The notes beneath the pieces were generated by a model, which did not search any database, was not told the DNA's origin, and saw only the letters and a list, made by a program, of their open reading frames with translations. The position numbers were made by a program, and so were the translations under genes. From JAOUEA01 sp963810945 (lineage in GTDB: Bacteria; Actinomycetota; UBA4738; HRBIN12): DNA of 64,000 nt. The stretch spans positions 868,001 to 932,000 of the forward strand of contig CAWEPI010000004.1 of NCBI GenBank assembly GCA_963810945.1. Direction: 5' to 3'. Positions 17,787 to 26,252 of the stretch are shown here, piece by piece (position 1 is the first letter of the stretch; every line of letters begins with the position of its first letter).

Positions 17787-17999
17787 ATGGACTACGGCAT
17801 CGTTGCCATCGTGGCGATCGTCGTCTTCGGGGCGGTCTTCGGCGCGAAGAAGATCCCGGAGATGGCGCGATCGGTCGGACGTGCCCAGGGCGAGTTCAAG
17901 AAGGGCCTGAAGGAGGGCGCGGTCCCCGACGACGACGAGGCCAAGGGCGAGCCCGCCAAGCCCACGGAGTCCAGCTCCGAGCCGACCTCCGAGTCCTAG
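17787..17999 (+). CDS. tatA: twin-arginine translocase subunit TatA
   Basis: Pore-forming subunit of the Tat system, which exports folded proteins. The 70-residue protein has the TatA layout: one short N-terminal membrane helix (about residues 3-19), the hinge and amphipathic helix with KKIPEMARSVGRAQGEFKKG (about 21-40), and an acidic, Ser-rich cytoplasmic tail. It is the only convincing plus-strand gene in the window. It is convergent with nusB, and the two genes share overlapping stops at a CTAG (17996-17999). tatC is not in the window. Confidence 0.9.
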   Translation: MDYGIVAIVAIVVFGAVFGAKKIPEMARSVGRAQGEFKKGLKEGAVPDDDEAKGEPAKPTESSSEPTSES

Positions 18000-18418
18000 G
18001 AGCTCCCGGGCTCCCCCGCCGCCGCGGCCGCTTCCCGGGCGATCCGCCCCAGCACGCCGTTCACGAACCGTCGGCTCTCATCCGCCGAGAGCTCCGACGC
18101 CGCCTCCACCGCTTCGCTGATCGCGACCGAGTCGGGCACGTCCGGTTTGTGGAGCACCTCCTCGACCGCGAGGCGGAGGATCGAGCGGTCCAGGGCCGGC
18201 ATCCGGGCGACCGTCCAGCCCTCCGCGTGCTCCTCGAGCAGGAGGTCGATCTCCGGCCCGTGGTCGACGACGCCTTCCACGAGCTCGCGCGAGAACGCGG
18301 GGACGGAGCGGTCCGCAGCCTCCCACCCCGCCACGACGTCGAGTGGCGATTCGTCGGTGATGTCGGCCTGGTAGAGGATGTCGATCGCGATGCGGCGAGC
18401 GTCGCGCCGGGTCGTCAA
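17996..18418 (-). CDS. nusB: transcription antitermination factor NusB
   Basis: All-helical RNA-binding protein that with NusE/S10 binds boxA in rRNA operon leaders. The 140-residue product has the family features RRDARRIAIDILYQAD at the N-terminus, PALDRSILRLAVEEVL in the middle and SRRFVNGVLGRIAR at the C-terminus. The TTG start at 18418 overlaps the efp stop (TTGA). It follows efp in the same operon, a widespread order. Confidence 0.94.
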   Translation of the reverse strand: MTTRRDARRIAIDILYQADITDESPLDVVAGWEAADRSVPAFSRELVEGVVDHGPEIDLLLEEHAEGWTVARMPALDRSILRLAVEEVLHKPDVPDSVAISEAVEAASELSADESRRFVNGVLGRIAREAAAAAGEPGSS

Positions 18419-18981
18419 CTCTTCACGCGCTCGATGTACTCGCCGGAGCGCGTGTCGACCTTGATCTTCTCGCCCTCCTCGACGAACAGCGGCACGCTCA
18501 CGACCGCTCCCGTCTCCAGCGTGGCCGGCTTCAACGCGCCGGTGCGTGTGTCGCCCTTCACCCCGGGGTCGGTCTTGGTGATCGTCAGCACCATCGAGGC
18601 CGGCAGATCGACCGTGATGGGCACGCCCTCGTGCAGGGCCACCTGCGCCTCGCCGCCCTCCACCAGGTAGTTCGCGGCCTCCCCCACGAGTCCGCGGGGC
18701 ACGTGGATCTGCTCGTAGGTCTGCAGGTCCATGAAGACGAAGTCATCCGAGTCCGGATACAGGTACTGGTAGTCCTTGCGTTCCACGATCGCCTGGTCGA
18801 CCTTCACCCCGGCGTTGAATGTCCGCTCGATCACCGCTCCGGTCTTCACGTTGCGGAGCTTCGTGCGCACGAACGCCCCTCCCTTGCCGGGCTTCACGTG
18901 CTGGAACTCGATGATCTGGAAGAGCGTGCCGTCCAACTCGATCGTCATGCCGTTCTTGAAATCGTTCGTGGAAACGCTCAC
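18415..18981 (-). CDS. efp: elongation factor P
   Basis: Binds between the ribosomal P and E sites and relieves stalling at polyproline stretches. The 188-residue protein has three OB-like beta domains. The tip loop reads PGKGGAFVRTK, with Lys33 at the position modified in many bacteria, and actinobacterial EF-P often works unmodified. The GTG start at 18981 follows the peptidase gene by 24 bases. Pro-rich proteins are encoded nearby (SecD, the PilP-like and roadblock-like proteins), so EF-P could matter for their synthesis. Confidence 0.96.
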   Translation of the reverse strand: MSVSTNDFKNGMTIELDGTLFQIIEFQHVKPGKGGAFVRTKLRNVKTGAVIERTFNAGVKVDQAIVERKDYQYLYPDSDDFVFMDLQTYEQIHVPRGLVGEAANYLVEGGEAQVALHEGVPITVDLPASMVLTITKTDPGVKGDTRTGALKPATLETGAVVSVPLFVEEGEKIKVDTRSGEYIERVKS

Positions 18982-19005
18982 CGGGTGTCAGCTCCTTGCC
19001 GCTCG

Positions 19006-20079
19006 TCAGAGTTCGATCAGTTCGCGGGAGGCTGCGCCCAGCACGCGGCATCCGTCCTCGGTGACCTGCACCATGTCCTCGATCCGCACGCCCCCGAGGC
19101 CGGGGACGTACACGCCCGGCTCCACCGTCACCACGGCGCCCGCTGGCAGCACGTGGTCGAAGCCGCGGCCGAGCCGCGGCCCCTCGTGGATCTCGAGCCC
19201 CACGCCGTGGCCGAGCCCGTGGGGGAAGTAGGGGCCGTACGCCGCGGACTCGATCACCGCACGCGCGGCCGCGTCGACGTCCCCGGCCCGCACACCGGCG
19301 CGCACCGCATCGATCCCGGCCTCCTGCGCCTGGCGCACGACGTCGTGGATCTTCCGCAGTTCCGCCGCCGGCTCCCCGAAGCTCACCGTCCGCGTCATGT
19401 CGGCGTGGTATCCGCCGAAGAGGGCCCCGAAGTCCAGCTTGATCACGTCTCCCTCTTCGAGGAGTCGGTACGTCGGGACGTGGTGGGGCTCGGCGGCGTG
19501 CTCGCCGAAGGCGACGATCGAGTCGAACGCGAGGCCGTCGGCTCCGTCGCGCCGCAGCAACCGCTCCAACTCGAGCGCCACCTGCTGCTCGCTCTGTCCC
19601 ACCGCGAGGAACTCGAGGATGTCCTCGAACGCCTGGTCGGTGACGGCCTGGGCGCGCCGCAGCATCTCCAGCTCCTCGTCGTCCTTCACCCAGCGCTGCG
19701 CCTCGACCTCCTCGGCGAGGGCCACCAGCTGCACGGCGCCCAGTCCCGCGGCCAAGCGGTCGCGCTGGCGGACCGTCACGACGTGGGCCTCGAAGCCGAG
19801 CCTCGCGACCCGCAGGCGCGCGCACAGGTCCGCGAGCGGGGTCTCGAGATCGTCCAGGTACGTCACGCGCTCGAGATCGGGCACCTCGTGCCGCGACTGC
19901 TCCGTGTAGCGGCCGTCCGTGAGGAACACCGTCTCCGAGGCGCTCACCAGCGCCTGGCCGTTCGAGCCCGTGAAGCCGGTCAGGTACCGGACGTTGGGCA
20001 GGCTCGTCACGAGCAGGCCGTCCACCCCGAGGTCGGACAGCCGTGCGGCCAGGGTGCTGCGTCTCAGTTGGTGGTCCAC
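19006..20079 (-). CDS. M24-family Xaa-Pro peptidase
   Basis: A 357-residue two-domain aminopeptidase: an N-terminal creatinase-like domain (about 1-130) and a C-terminal pita-bread domain. The five metal ligands of the M24 family are visible in KLDFGA, HADMTR, HGLGHGVG, VEPGVY and RIEDMV. It likely cleaves the first residue of peptides with proline in second position. It begins with a GTG at 20079 that lies 16 bases inside the end of aroQ, and it precedes efp as in many Gram-positive genomes. Confidence 0.9.
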   Translation of the reverse strand: MDHQLRRSTLAARLSDLGVDGLLVTSLPNVRYLTGFTGSNGQALVSASETVFLTDGRYTEQSRHEVPDLERVTYLDDLETPLADLCARLRVARLGFEAHVVTVRQRDRLAAGLGAVQLVALAEEVEAQRWVKDDEELEMLRRAQAVTDQAFEDILEFLAVGQSEQQVALELERLLRRDGADGLAFDSIVAFGEHAAEPHHVPTYRLLEEGDVIKLDFGALFGGYHADMTRTVSFGEPAAELRKIHDVVRQAQEAGIDAVRAGVRAGDVDAAARAVIESAAYGPYFPHGLGHGVGLEIHEGPRLGRGFDHVLPAGAVVTVEPGVYVPGLGGVRIEDMVQVTEDGCRVLGAASRELIEL

Positions 20080-20498
20080 GCGATCGCCTCCAGTGCCAGA
20101 TGATAGCCAGCGGCCCCGAGGCCGGTGATGGTCCCTCGGCAGACCTCCGAGATCACCGAGTGACGCCGGAACTCCTCCCGCGCGTAGATGTTCGACTGAT
20201 GGACCTCGAGGACGGGCAGCCCGGAGGCCTCCACCGCGTCACGCAGCGCGTACGAATAGTGCGACAGGGCGCCGGGGTTCATCACGACGCCCTCGATGCC
20301 CTCGGCCCCCGCCTCCAAGAGCCAGCCGACGAGCGCGCCCTCGTGGTCGGACTGCCGCCATGCGATCTCGTGGCCGCTGGCGGCACCCTTGGACACGACG
20401 TCGGCCATCACCTCGTCGAGCGTCGATGCGCCGTAGACATCCGGATCGCGGTGGCCCAGCGCGCCCAGGTTCGGCCCGAACAGGAACAACACCTTCAT
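20064..20498 (-). CDS. aroQ: 3-dehydroquinate dehydratase, type II
   Basis: Third step of the shikimate pathway. The 144-residue protein has the type II layout: FGPNLGALGHRDPDVYG (residues 7-23) with the catalytic Tyr22 of the mobile loop, SDHEGAL, the catalytic His region in MNPGALSHYSYALRDA, and VHQSNIYAREEFRRHS with the substrate Arg. The usual NLNLLG is NLGALG here, a mild divergence. Its ATG overlaps the aroB stop as ATGA within the aroC-K-B-Q group. Confidence 0.93.
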   Translation of the reverse strand: MKVLFLFGPNLGALGHRDPDVYGASTLDEVMADVVSKGAASGHEIAWRQSDHEGALVGWLLEAGAEGIEGVVMNPGALSHYSYALRDAVEASGLPVLEVHQSNIYAREEFRRHSVISEVCRGTITGLGAAGYHLALEAIAWTTN

Positions 20499-21583
20499 CG
20501 CGTGGCTCCCATCTCCTCCAGGAGGCGCCGCAGGTCGCTCGGCGGCACGTCGTCCACCACGACCGGGCGCCCCACGTCCTCGAGCAGCACGAATCGCACG
20601 CCCCCGTGGTACTTCTTGTCGAGCCGGAACGCCGCAAGGATGTCATCCGCGGGCGGAAGCGACCCATCGGCCTCGAGACCCAGCGTGTGCAGGAGGCGCA
20701 CGGTCCGCGCGAGGAGGCCGGCCTCCGCGATGCCCCGTGCCTGCGCGAGTCGCGCGGCGAACACCATCCCCACCGCGATCGCCTCACCGTGGGAACGGCC
20801 GCCGAAGGCGTCCAGCCGCTCGAGGGCGTGCCCGAGCGTGTGGCCGTAGTTCAGGACGAGGCGCGCGCCGGCGTCGCGCTCGTCCTCGGCGACCGTGAGG
20901 GCCTTCGCCCTGGCGCATCGTGCGACGAGCGTCTCCATCGCCTGCGCCTCGCGCGCGAGGACGGGTCCGGGGTCGGTCTCGAGCTGGGCCAGCAGTTCCG
21001 GGTCGAGCGTGAGGCCGTACTTCGCGACCTCGGCGAGCCCCGAGCGGAAGTCCCGGTCCGAGAGCGACGCCAGGGTGTCCACGTCCGCGAGCACCGCCCG
21101 GGGTTGCGAGAAGGTCCCCACGAGGTTCTTCCCCTCGGGGAGGTTCACCGCGGTCTTCCCGCCGATCGACGCATCGACCTGCGCGGTGAGCGTCGTGGGC
21201 ACCTGGACGAAGGGCACGCCCCGCATGTACGTGGAGGCGACGAACCCCGCGAGGTCGCCCGTTGAACCGCCCCCGAGGGCCACGACGACGTCGTCGCGAT
21301 GCGCCTCCTGACTGGCGAGCTGGTGCAGCAAGGTGCCGAAGACCTGGAGGGTCTTGGCGTCCTCACCGGACGGGACGGTGAGGAGCACGGGCTCGAGGCC
21401 GGCGGCCGCCAGCCCGGCCGCGAGGGGATCGTGGTAGCGCTCGGCGGCCGTGGCGTCGGCCACCACGAACGCGCGCTCCGCCTTGGGAAGGGGCGGGAGA
21501 TGCGTGCCCGCAGCCGCGAGGACCCCGGACCCCACGATGACGTCGTAGGGGTGTCCCGGGATCGGCACGCTCACGCGGACCAA
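20495..21583 (-). CDS. aroB: 3-dehydroquinate synthase
   Basis: Second step of the shikimate pathway: an NAD-dependent, metal-requiring cyclisation of DAHP. The NAD-binding GGGSTGDLAGF is near residues 105-115, the metal and substrate motifs are LNYGHTLGHALE and SHGEAIAVGM, and the C-terminal DKKYHGGVRFVLL is typical. The upstream start is a TTG at 21583. A GTG at 21574 that overlaps the aroK stop as GTGA matches the coupling style of the region and may be the true start, giving about 359 residues. Confidence 0.95.
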   Translation of the reverse strand: MVRVSVPIPGHPYDVIVGSGVLAAAGTHLPPLPKAERAFVVADATAAERYHDPLAAGLAAAGLEPVLLTVPSGEDAKTLQVFGTLLHQLASQEAHRDDVVVALGGGSTGDLAGFVASTYMRGVPFVQVPTTLTAQVDASIGGKTAVNLPEGKNLVGTFSQPRAVLADVDTLASLSDRDFRSGLAEVAKYGLTLDPELLAQLETDPGPVLAREAQAMETLVARCARAKALTVAEDERDAGARLVLNYGHTLGHALERLDAFGGRSHGEAIAVGMVFAARLAQARGIAEAGLLARTVRLLHTLGLEADGSLPPADDILAAFRLDKKYHGGVRFVLLEDVGRPVVVDDVPPSDLRRLLEEMGATR

Positions 21584-22068
21584 CGCAGCTCCTCGACGAT
21601 CGCCTCCGCGACGTCCCCCGGCGTCCCGCTGCCGTCCACCACGTGCGCCGCGAACTCCCGGTAGAGCGGCTCGCGGTCGCGCAGGAGGTTCTCCAGGTCG
21701 CCGGCGGCACGGATCAGCGGGCGGTCGGCCGCGGGCGTCACCCTGGTCCGCAGCTGCTCCAGGGGCACGTCCAGGAAGACCGCGGTGCCGGTGTTGCGCA
21801 GCGTGATGCGGTTGGCGGGCTCGAGGACCACGCCACCGCCGCAGGCGACCACCGAGGGGTCGTGCGTGGACGCGGCGGTCAACGCCTCGGCCTCGAGCGC
21901 CCGGAAGCCGGCCTCGCCGATCTCCGCGAAGAGCTCGGGGACGCTCTTGCCCTGCGAGCGCTCGATCTCGCCGTCCAGGTCGACGAACGGCACGCCGAGC
22001 CGCCCGGCCAACTCGCGCCCCACCACCGACTTGCCCGCCCCCGGCATCCCGACCAGATACACGATCAC
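21571..22068 (-). CDS. aroK: shikimate kinase
   Basis: Phosphorylates shikimate with ATP. The 165-residue P-loop kinase has GMPGAGKS (residues 7-14), the shikimate-binding DLDGEIE (about 31-37), GFRALEAEAL with the substrate arginine, and the CGGGVVL motif. The lid arginine lies in TPAADRPLI. The GTG start at 22068 overlaps the aroC stop as GTGA, and the end overlaps aroB. Confidence 0.95.
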   Translation of the reverse strand: MIVYLVGMPGAGKSVVGRELAGRLGVPFVDLDGEIERSQGKSVPELFAEIGEAGFRALEAEALTAASTHDPSVVACGGGVVLEPANRITLRNTGTAVFLDVPLEQLRTRVTPAADRPLIRAAGDLENLLRDREPLYREFAAHVVDGSGTPGDVAEAIVEELRWSA

Positions 22069-23221
22069 GGCAACGTCTCCAGGTACCGCTCGAGGTTCCC
22101 GCGCGTCTCGGCGACGGAGTCGCCGCCGAACTTCTCGAGCACGGCGTTCGCGATCTCGAACGCGACCACGGCCTCGCCCACGACTCCCCCTGCCGGCACC
22201 GCGCAGACGTCGGTGCGCTGCTTGATCGCGACGGCGGGCTCGTGGGTGGCCAGATCGACCGTCGCGAGGGGCTTGGGCACCGTGGAGAAGGGCTTCATCG
22301 CGGCGCGCAGGCGGATGGGCTGGCCCGTGCTCATCCCGCCCTCGATGCCGCCCGCGCGCGCCGTCTTGCGGTCGATGCGGCCGTCCCGCAGCACGATCTC
22401 GTCGTGCGCCAGCGAGCCGGGGCGCGTCGCCGAGGCGAACCCGTCACCCACCTCCACCCCTTTGACGGACTGGATGCTCATCAACCCCAGGGCGAGGCGC
22501 GCGTCGAGCTTGCGGTCGTAGTGCACGTACGATCCCAGTCCCGGGGGCGCCCCGTAGACGAGCACCTCGAAGACGCCCCCGACCGTGTCCCGAGCCTTCC
22601 GCAGCCGATCGATCTCGGCCACCATGGCGGCCGCCGTCGCGGGGTCGGCGCAGCGGACCGGCGAGGCGTCGATCGCGGCGAGGTCCTCCGGGCCCGGGAC
22701 GCGAGCCCGTACGGGCGTCTTCACCTTGCCGACCCGCACGACGTGGGAGAGCACGCGGACGCCGAGCTCGCCCAGGAACGACTTGCAGAACGCGCCCGCC
22801 GCCACCCGCGCCGCGGTCTCGCGGGCGCTCGCCCGTTCCAAGACGTTGCGGACGTCGTCGAAGCCGTACTTCTGGGCACCCGACGAGGTCGGCGTGGCCC
22901 GGTCGCGGCCTCGTGAGGCGCTTGCGAGGGGTCGAGGGTCCCCTCAACGCCCATCAGGTCGCGGTACTTCTCCTCGAACTCCTGGTTGGGGATCGTCACG
23001 CCGATGGGCGAGCCGATCGTGCGCCCGTGGCGGACCCCCGTGAGCACCTCGAATCGGTCCCGTTCGAAGCGCTGGCGGCCCCCCCGACCGTGCCCGTGGC
23101 GGCGTCGCGCGAGCTCGCCCGCGAGGCCCTCGAGGCTCACCGGCACGCCCGCGGGGAGACCCTCCAGGATGGCCATGAGGCCCTTCCCGTGCGATTCCCC
23201 GGCGGTGAGCAGGCGCAGCAT
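22065..23221 (-). CDS. aroC: chorismate synthase (sequence frameshifted twice)
   Basis: Last shikimate step, an FMN-dependent elimination giving chorismate. The start MLRLLTAGESHGKGLMAILEG is canonical. One extra base near 22925 moves the frame to RLTRPRPGHADLVG, and a second near 22880 moves it to QKYGFDDVRNVLERASARETAARVA, after which the frame runs to the stop with SGGIEGGMS-type sequence (GGIEGGMSTGQPI). Joined length is about 384 residues, as in other chorismate synthases. A TATGAT box ends six bases before the ATG, suggesting a leaderless transcript. Confidence 0.92.
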
Positions 23222-23227
23222 CCGCTC

Positions 23228-23233
23228 ATCATA
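23228..23233 (-). promoter_or_regulatory. candidate -10 box for leaderless aroC transcription
   Basis: TATGAT on the minus strand is followed by exactly six bases and then the aroC ATG, so transcription would start at or next to the A of the start codon. Leaderless mRNAs are common in actinobacteria. No strong -35 is visible, because the region upstream is occupied by the terminator hairpin. Confidence 0.4.
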
Positions 23234-23241
23234 GAGATGAA

Positions 23242-23274
23242 GCGAGGGCGGCCCCTGAACGGAGCCGCCCTCGC
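23242..23274 (-). terminator. hairpin terminator at the end of the pilus operon
   Basis: GCGAGGGCGGC and GCCGCCCTCGC form a perfect 11-base-pair stem around an 11-base loop, 54 bases after the stop of the PilP-like gene. There is no long U tract, as is common for actinobacterial terminators. It separates the pilus genes from the aro genes. Confidence 0.65.
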
Positions 23275-23328
23275 GGCCGGCGACCGCTCCCCCCGTGGGC
23301 GGACCGCCGGGGTCCTCAGAGCCGGGAG

Positions 23329-23925
23329 CTACTTGGACGAGGTCGCGCAGAGGGAGAAGGACTGATCTCCGAACAGGAAGGTGGCGCAGTTGCCGCTGGC
23401 GGAGCGGAACTCGAACTGGCCGCTCGCGAATGTCCCGCCCTCGGCCACGTTGTACACCGTGCCGTCGACCTCCACCTGCACGCGCGTCTTCCCGTCCTTG
23501 GGGAACACGTCGAGGAGCACGACCGTGTGTCCTCCGATCACGGTGCTGGACCCGCCGCCGGGCGTGGTGGGAGGCGACGAGGTCGTCGGCGGCGTCGTTC
23601 CGCCCGAGCTCGGCGGCGTTGTTCCGCCCGACGTCGGCGCGGTAGTCGTCTGGAGGATCGGGGGGATGGAGAACGGATCACGGCCCGAGAAGTTCTGCAC
23701 CGGCGGGACGGTGGGTTGGACCGAGGGCGTGCCCGTCTGGCTCCCGGTCGGCCCCGACGAGGGGCCGCCCGTCGCCGTGCTCGCCGGGGGCGAGAAGGGT
23801 GGCAAGGCGACCTCGGAGCCGCTGCCACTCGTGAGGAGCGTGTAGATCAGGAAGAGGGCGACGATGCCCGCGAGGGTGCATCCCCCGATGATCAAGGTGC
23901 GTCGGTCGCGATCTGTGAGTGGCAT
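23329..23925 (-). CDS. PilP-like membrane-anchored pilus assembly protein (tentative)
   Basis: A 198-residue protein with one N-terminal membrane helix (about residues 11-32), a long Pro/Thr/Gly/Ser-rich linker (about 40-125) and a small C-terminal beta-rich domain with two cysteines. GRDPFSIPP in the linker resembles the RDPFxxP motif that follows the linker in PilP, and the C-terminal TRVQVEVDGTVYNVAEGGTF looks like a PilP/GspC-type domain. Its place right after pilM-pilN-pilO is the pilP position. I infer the PilP role from motif and context; overall similarity appears weak. It begins five bases after pilO. Confidence 0.6.
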   Translation of the reverse strand: MPLTDRDRRTLIIGGCTLAGIVALFLIYTLLTSGSGSEVALPPFSPPASTATGGPSSGPTGSQTGTPSVQPTVPPVQNFSGRDPFSIPPILQTTTAPTSGGTTPPSSGGTTPPTTSSPPTTPGGGSSTVIGGHTVVLLDVFPKDGKTRVQVEVDGTVYNVAEGGTFASGQFEFRSASGNCATFLFGDQSFSLCATSSK

Positions 23926-23929
23926 CAGC

Positions 23930-24574
23930 TCATCCTGCCGGTGCGGTAGGTGACGAGGAGGTGGATCCCGTGGTGGTGCCCGTGGGCCCGGTCCCCGGAT
24001 CCGTTCCCGGCCCGGAGTCCGTGTCGGTCGTGTAGAACGTGACCGCGCCCGTCATCTGCAGGAACGGCACGGACGACGTTGATCCCGAGGTGGTCTCGCC
24101 CGAAGGGCTGACGGTGGCGTTCTGCACCTTGGCCACACGTGGGAGCGTCTCGATGTTGAAGAGGAACTCGGCGAGCGCGAAGTAGTTGCCCTTCACCGTG
24201 AACGTCACCGGGATCTCCGACAGGTTCGTGGTGGTATTGAGCGTGGGGGTCGACGGAGTGAACTGCCACAACTTGATCCCGGCCCTGGTCGCGGCGTTCG
24301 AGAGCAGCAGGATGAACCCGGATTCGTCCGCGGTCGGCGGGATCTCCTGGTTCACCCGCGCGATGATCGCCTTGTTCTTGTCCGCCTCGTCCTGCGCCTG
24401 TTGCAGCGCGGCGAGCTGCGACTCCAGCGATTGCTGCTGCGCGGTGGCCGTATCCAGCTGCGTCTTCGCGTCGTTCACGGCGCTCATCTTCGGCAGCACC
24501 AGGAAGACGACCAAGAGCACCGCCAGCAACGCGGCTCCCGCGATCAGGATGATCTGCGTGCGCCGCCCGCTCAC
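23930..24574 (-). CDS. pilO: type IV pilus inner-membrane alignment protein PilO
   Basis: A 214-residue bitopic protein: short cytoplasmic start, one membrane helix (about residues 8-28), a coiled coil rich in Gln/Ala (about 34-70), then a ferredoxin-like periplasmic domain containing GIKLWQF and FTVKGNYFALAEFLFNIE, typical of PilO. A Gly/Thr/Ser/Pro-rich tail (about 185-214) is unusual. PilO pairs with PilN on the outer face of the membrane. The GTG start overlaps the pilN stop as GTGA. Confidence 0.87.
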   Translation of the reverse strand: MSGRRTQIILIAGAALLAVLLVVFLVLPKMSAVNDAKTQLDTATAQQQSLESQLAALQQAQDEADKNKAIIARVNQEIPPTADESGFILLLSNAATRAGIKLWQFTPSTPTLNTTTNLSEIPVTFTVKGNYFALAEFLFNIETLPRVAKVQNATVSPSGETTSGSTSSVPFLQMTGAVTFYTTDTDSGPGTDPGTGPTGTTTGSTSSSPTAPAG

Positions 24575-25191
24575 GGCGCAACTCCCCTACCGCGCGGGGT
24601 GACCACCGCATCCGAGAGGTCCACGGTGGAGTTGATCGTGTAGGTCGTCCCGTTCTCACCCAGCGTCCCGTTCGAGACCCAGGGGTTCTCCCACCCCTTG
24701 ACCGAGCCGAGGCGTTCCAGCCATGTCGCCACGGTCTGGGCGGATGCAGCCGTCCCCGTCGCGGTTCCCGTTCCCACGAACGTCGTCGTCCCGGTCGCCG
24801 GCGTGGTCGCGCCGGTCGCGGCGGGCGTCAGTTGGAACGCGAGGGCGCTGAGCGCCATGTCGGAGGGGATCACATGCGAGACATCCATGAGCAGTCCCGA
24901 GAACGAGACCTCGCCCTGCCACGCGGAGGCCAGCAGGCTTTCGGACTCCTGGGCTTGGGCCTGCAGGGTCGCGAATTCGGAGAGGTCGTTGATCTGCGCC
25001 TGGATCCCGGCGTTCGTCGCATCCTGGGTCTCGATATCGGCGTTCACCGACGAGAGGCGCTGGCTCTGCAGGAGGTAGAAGGCGAGGATCAAGGCGATCA
25101 CGCCGATGCACGCGAGCAGGATCATGGTGGTGCGCCGACGCACCAGCTCGCGGTTCTGGATCTCCGGGGGAAGGAGGTTGACCTGGCTCAC
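24571..25191 (-). CDS. pilN: type IV pilus assembly protein PilN
   Basis: A 206-residue bitopic protein. The N-terminal SQVNLLPPEI carries the conserved NLLP peptide that inserts into PilM. It is followed by a basic stretch, a membrane helix (about residues 22-41), a coiled coil and an extracytoplasmic domain. A Thr/Gly/Ala-rich insert (about 123-147) interrupts the outer domain. The GTG start overlaps the pilM stop as GTGA and the stop overlaps pilO, so the three proteins should be made in step. Confidence 0.88.
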   Translation of the reverse strand: MSQVNLLPPEIQNRELVRRRTTMILLACIGVIALILAFYLLQSQRLSSVNADIETQDATNAGIQAQINDLSEFATLQAQAQESESLLASAWQGEVSFSGLLMDVSHVIPSDMALSALAFQLTPAATGATTPATGTTTFVGTGTATGTAASAQTVATWLERLGSVKGWENPWVSNGTLGENGTTYTINSTVDLSDAVVTPRGRGVAP

Positions 25192-26252
25192 GGGTTCCTC
25201 CCCGGGATCGCGAGGCCGACGGCGACCGCCAGGAGGGGCTCAGCCTCCGCGATCGCTTCCTCGGAGAGCGCGAGGTTGTGCTGCACACGCGAGAACACCT
25301 GGCCCGGCTCGATCTGGACGGGGATGCGCTGGCGGAGGAGATCCAGGAACCCGGGGAGCTTCGAGCCGCCCCCCGAGACGATCACGCGGTCGATGCGCGC
25401 TCCCTGCGCCTGGGCCGTGTAGAACTCGAGCGACGAGCGGATCTCGTCCACGAAGCTCGTCGCGCGCTGGATCGCGAGCTGCTGCACCTGCTCGACGTCC
25501 GGTTGCTCGGGGAGCCCCTCGACGACCTCCCCACGCTTGAGCCGCTCGGCGACGTCGTCCTCCACGCCGAGCCCACGAGCAACCGCGACGGTGATGTCGC
25601 GTCCACCTGAGGGCAGGATGCGCACGAACCTCGTCGTCCCCCGCGCATGCACCACGATGTTCGTGATGTGCGCCCCGATGTCGATCACGGCCTCGTCGCC
25701 GGCATCCTCGAGGTCCATGCCCTCCATCGGCGTTCCCACGGCGCGGACCATCGCGAACGGGATCAGGTCGAGACCCACCGGCTCGAGCTTGGCGTCGAGC
25801 GCCGCGGCCACCATCTGGTCGACCATCCCCCGCTGCGCCGCGACGAGCAGCAGGCGGAGCATCTTGCGGCCTTCCTGATCGTCGAACTCCCCCACCGGGT
25901 CGTAGTCGAGGACCGCGTCGTCCACCGGCATCGGGATGAACTCCTGCACCTGGAACCCGAGCGACGCCTTGAGCTCCTTCTCGGGGAGGTACGGGAGGGC
26001 GATCTCGCGCACCACCACCCGCTGGTTGCCGACGCCCAGGTAGACGCGTTTCTGCTTGAAGCCGCCCCGCTGCCAGAGTTCGCGGAGCGCCTCGGCCACG
26101 ACGCCGGGGTCGCGCACCTCGCCGTTCTCGACGGCGGCCGACGGCAGGGCGACCTGGGCAGCGTGGACCACGGTGTAGGGGTCCTTCCCGGTCAGCTCGA
26201 CCGCCCGCACCGCGGTGGAGCCGATGTCGAGCCCGATGCGGCCCTTCGCCAC
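25188..26252 (-). CDS. pilM: type IV pilus assembly protein PilM (actin-like ATPase)
   Basis: A 354-residue cytoplasmic protein of the actin/FtsA fold that forms the inner ring bound to PilN. The first phosphate loop is GLDIGSTAVRAVEL (residues 7-20), the second is DIGAHITNIVV (about 191-201), and the adenosine-side motif VSGGGSKLPGF is near residue 300. The GTG start shares one base with the stop of the small HTH gene before it, so the two form one transcript. Confidence 0.93.
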   Translation of the reverse strand: MAKGRIGLDIGSTAVRAVELTGKDPYTVVHAAQVALPSAAVENGEVRDPGVVAEALRELWQRGGFKQKRVYLGVGNQRVVVREIALPYLPEKELKASLGFQVQEFIPMPVDDAVLDYDPVGEFDDQEGRKMLRLLLVAAQRGMVDQMVAAALDAKLEPVGLDLIPFAMVRAVGTPMEGMDLEDAGDEAVIDIGAHITNIVVHARGTTRFVRILPSGGRDITVAVARGLGVEDDVAERLKRGEVVEGLPEQPDVEQVQQLAIQRATSFVDEIRSSLEFYTAQAQGARIDRVIVSGGGSKLPGFLDLLRQRIPVQIEPGQVFSRVQHNLALSEEAIAEAEPLLAVAVGLAIPGRNP

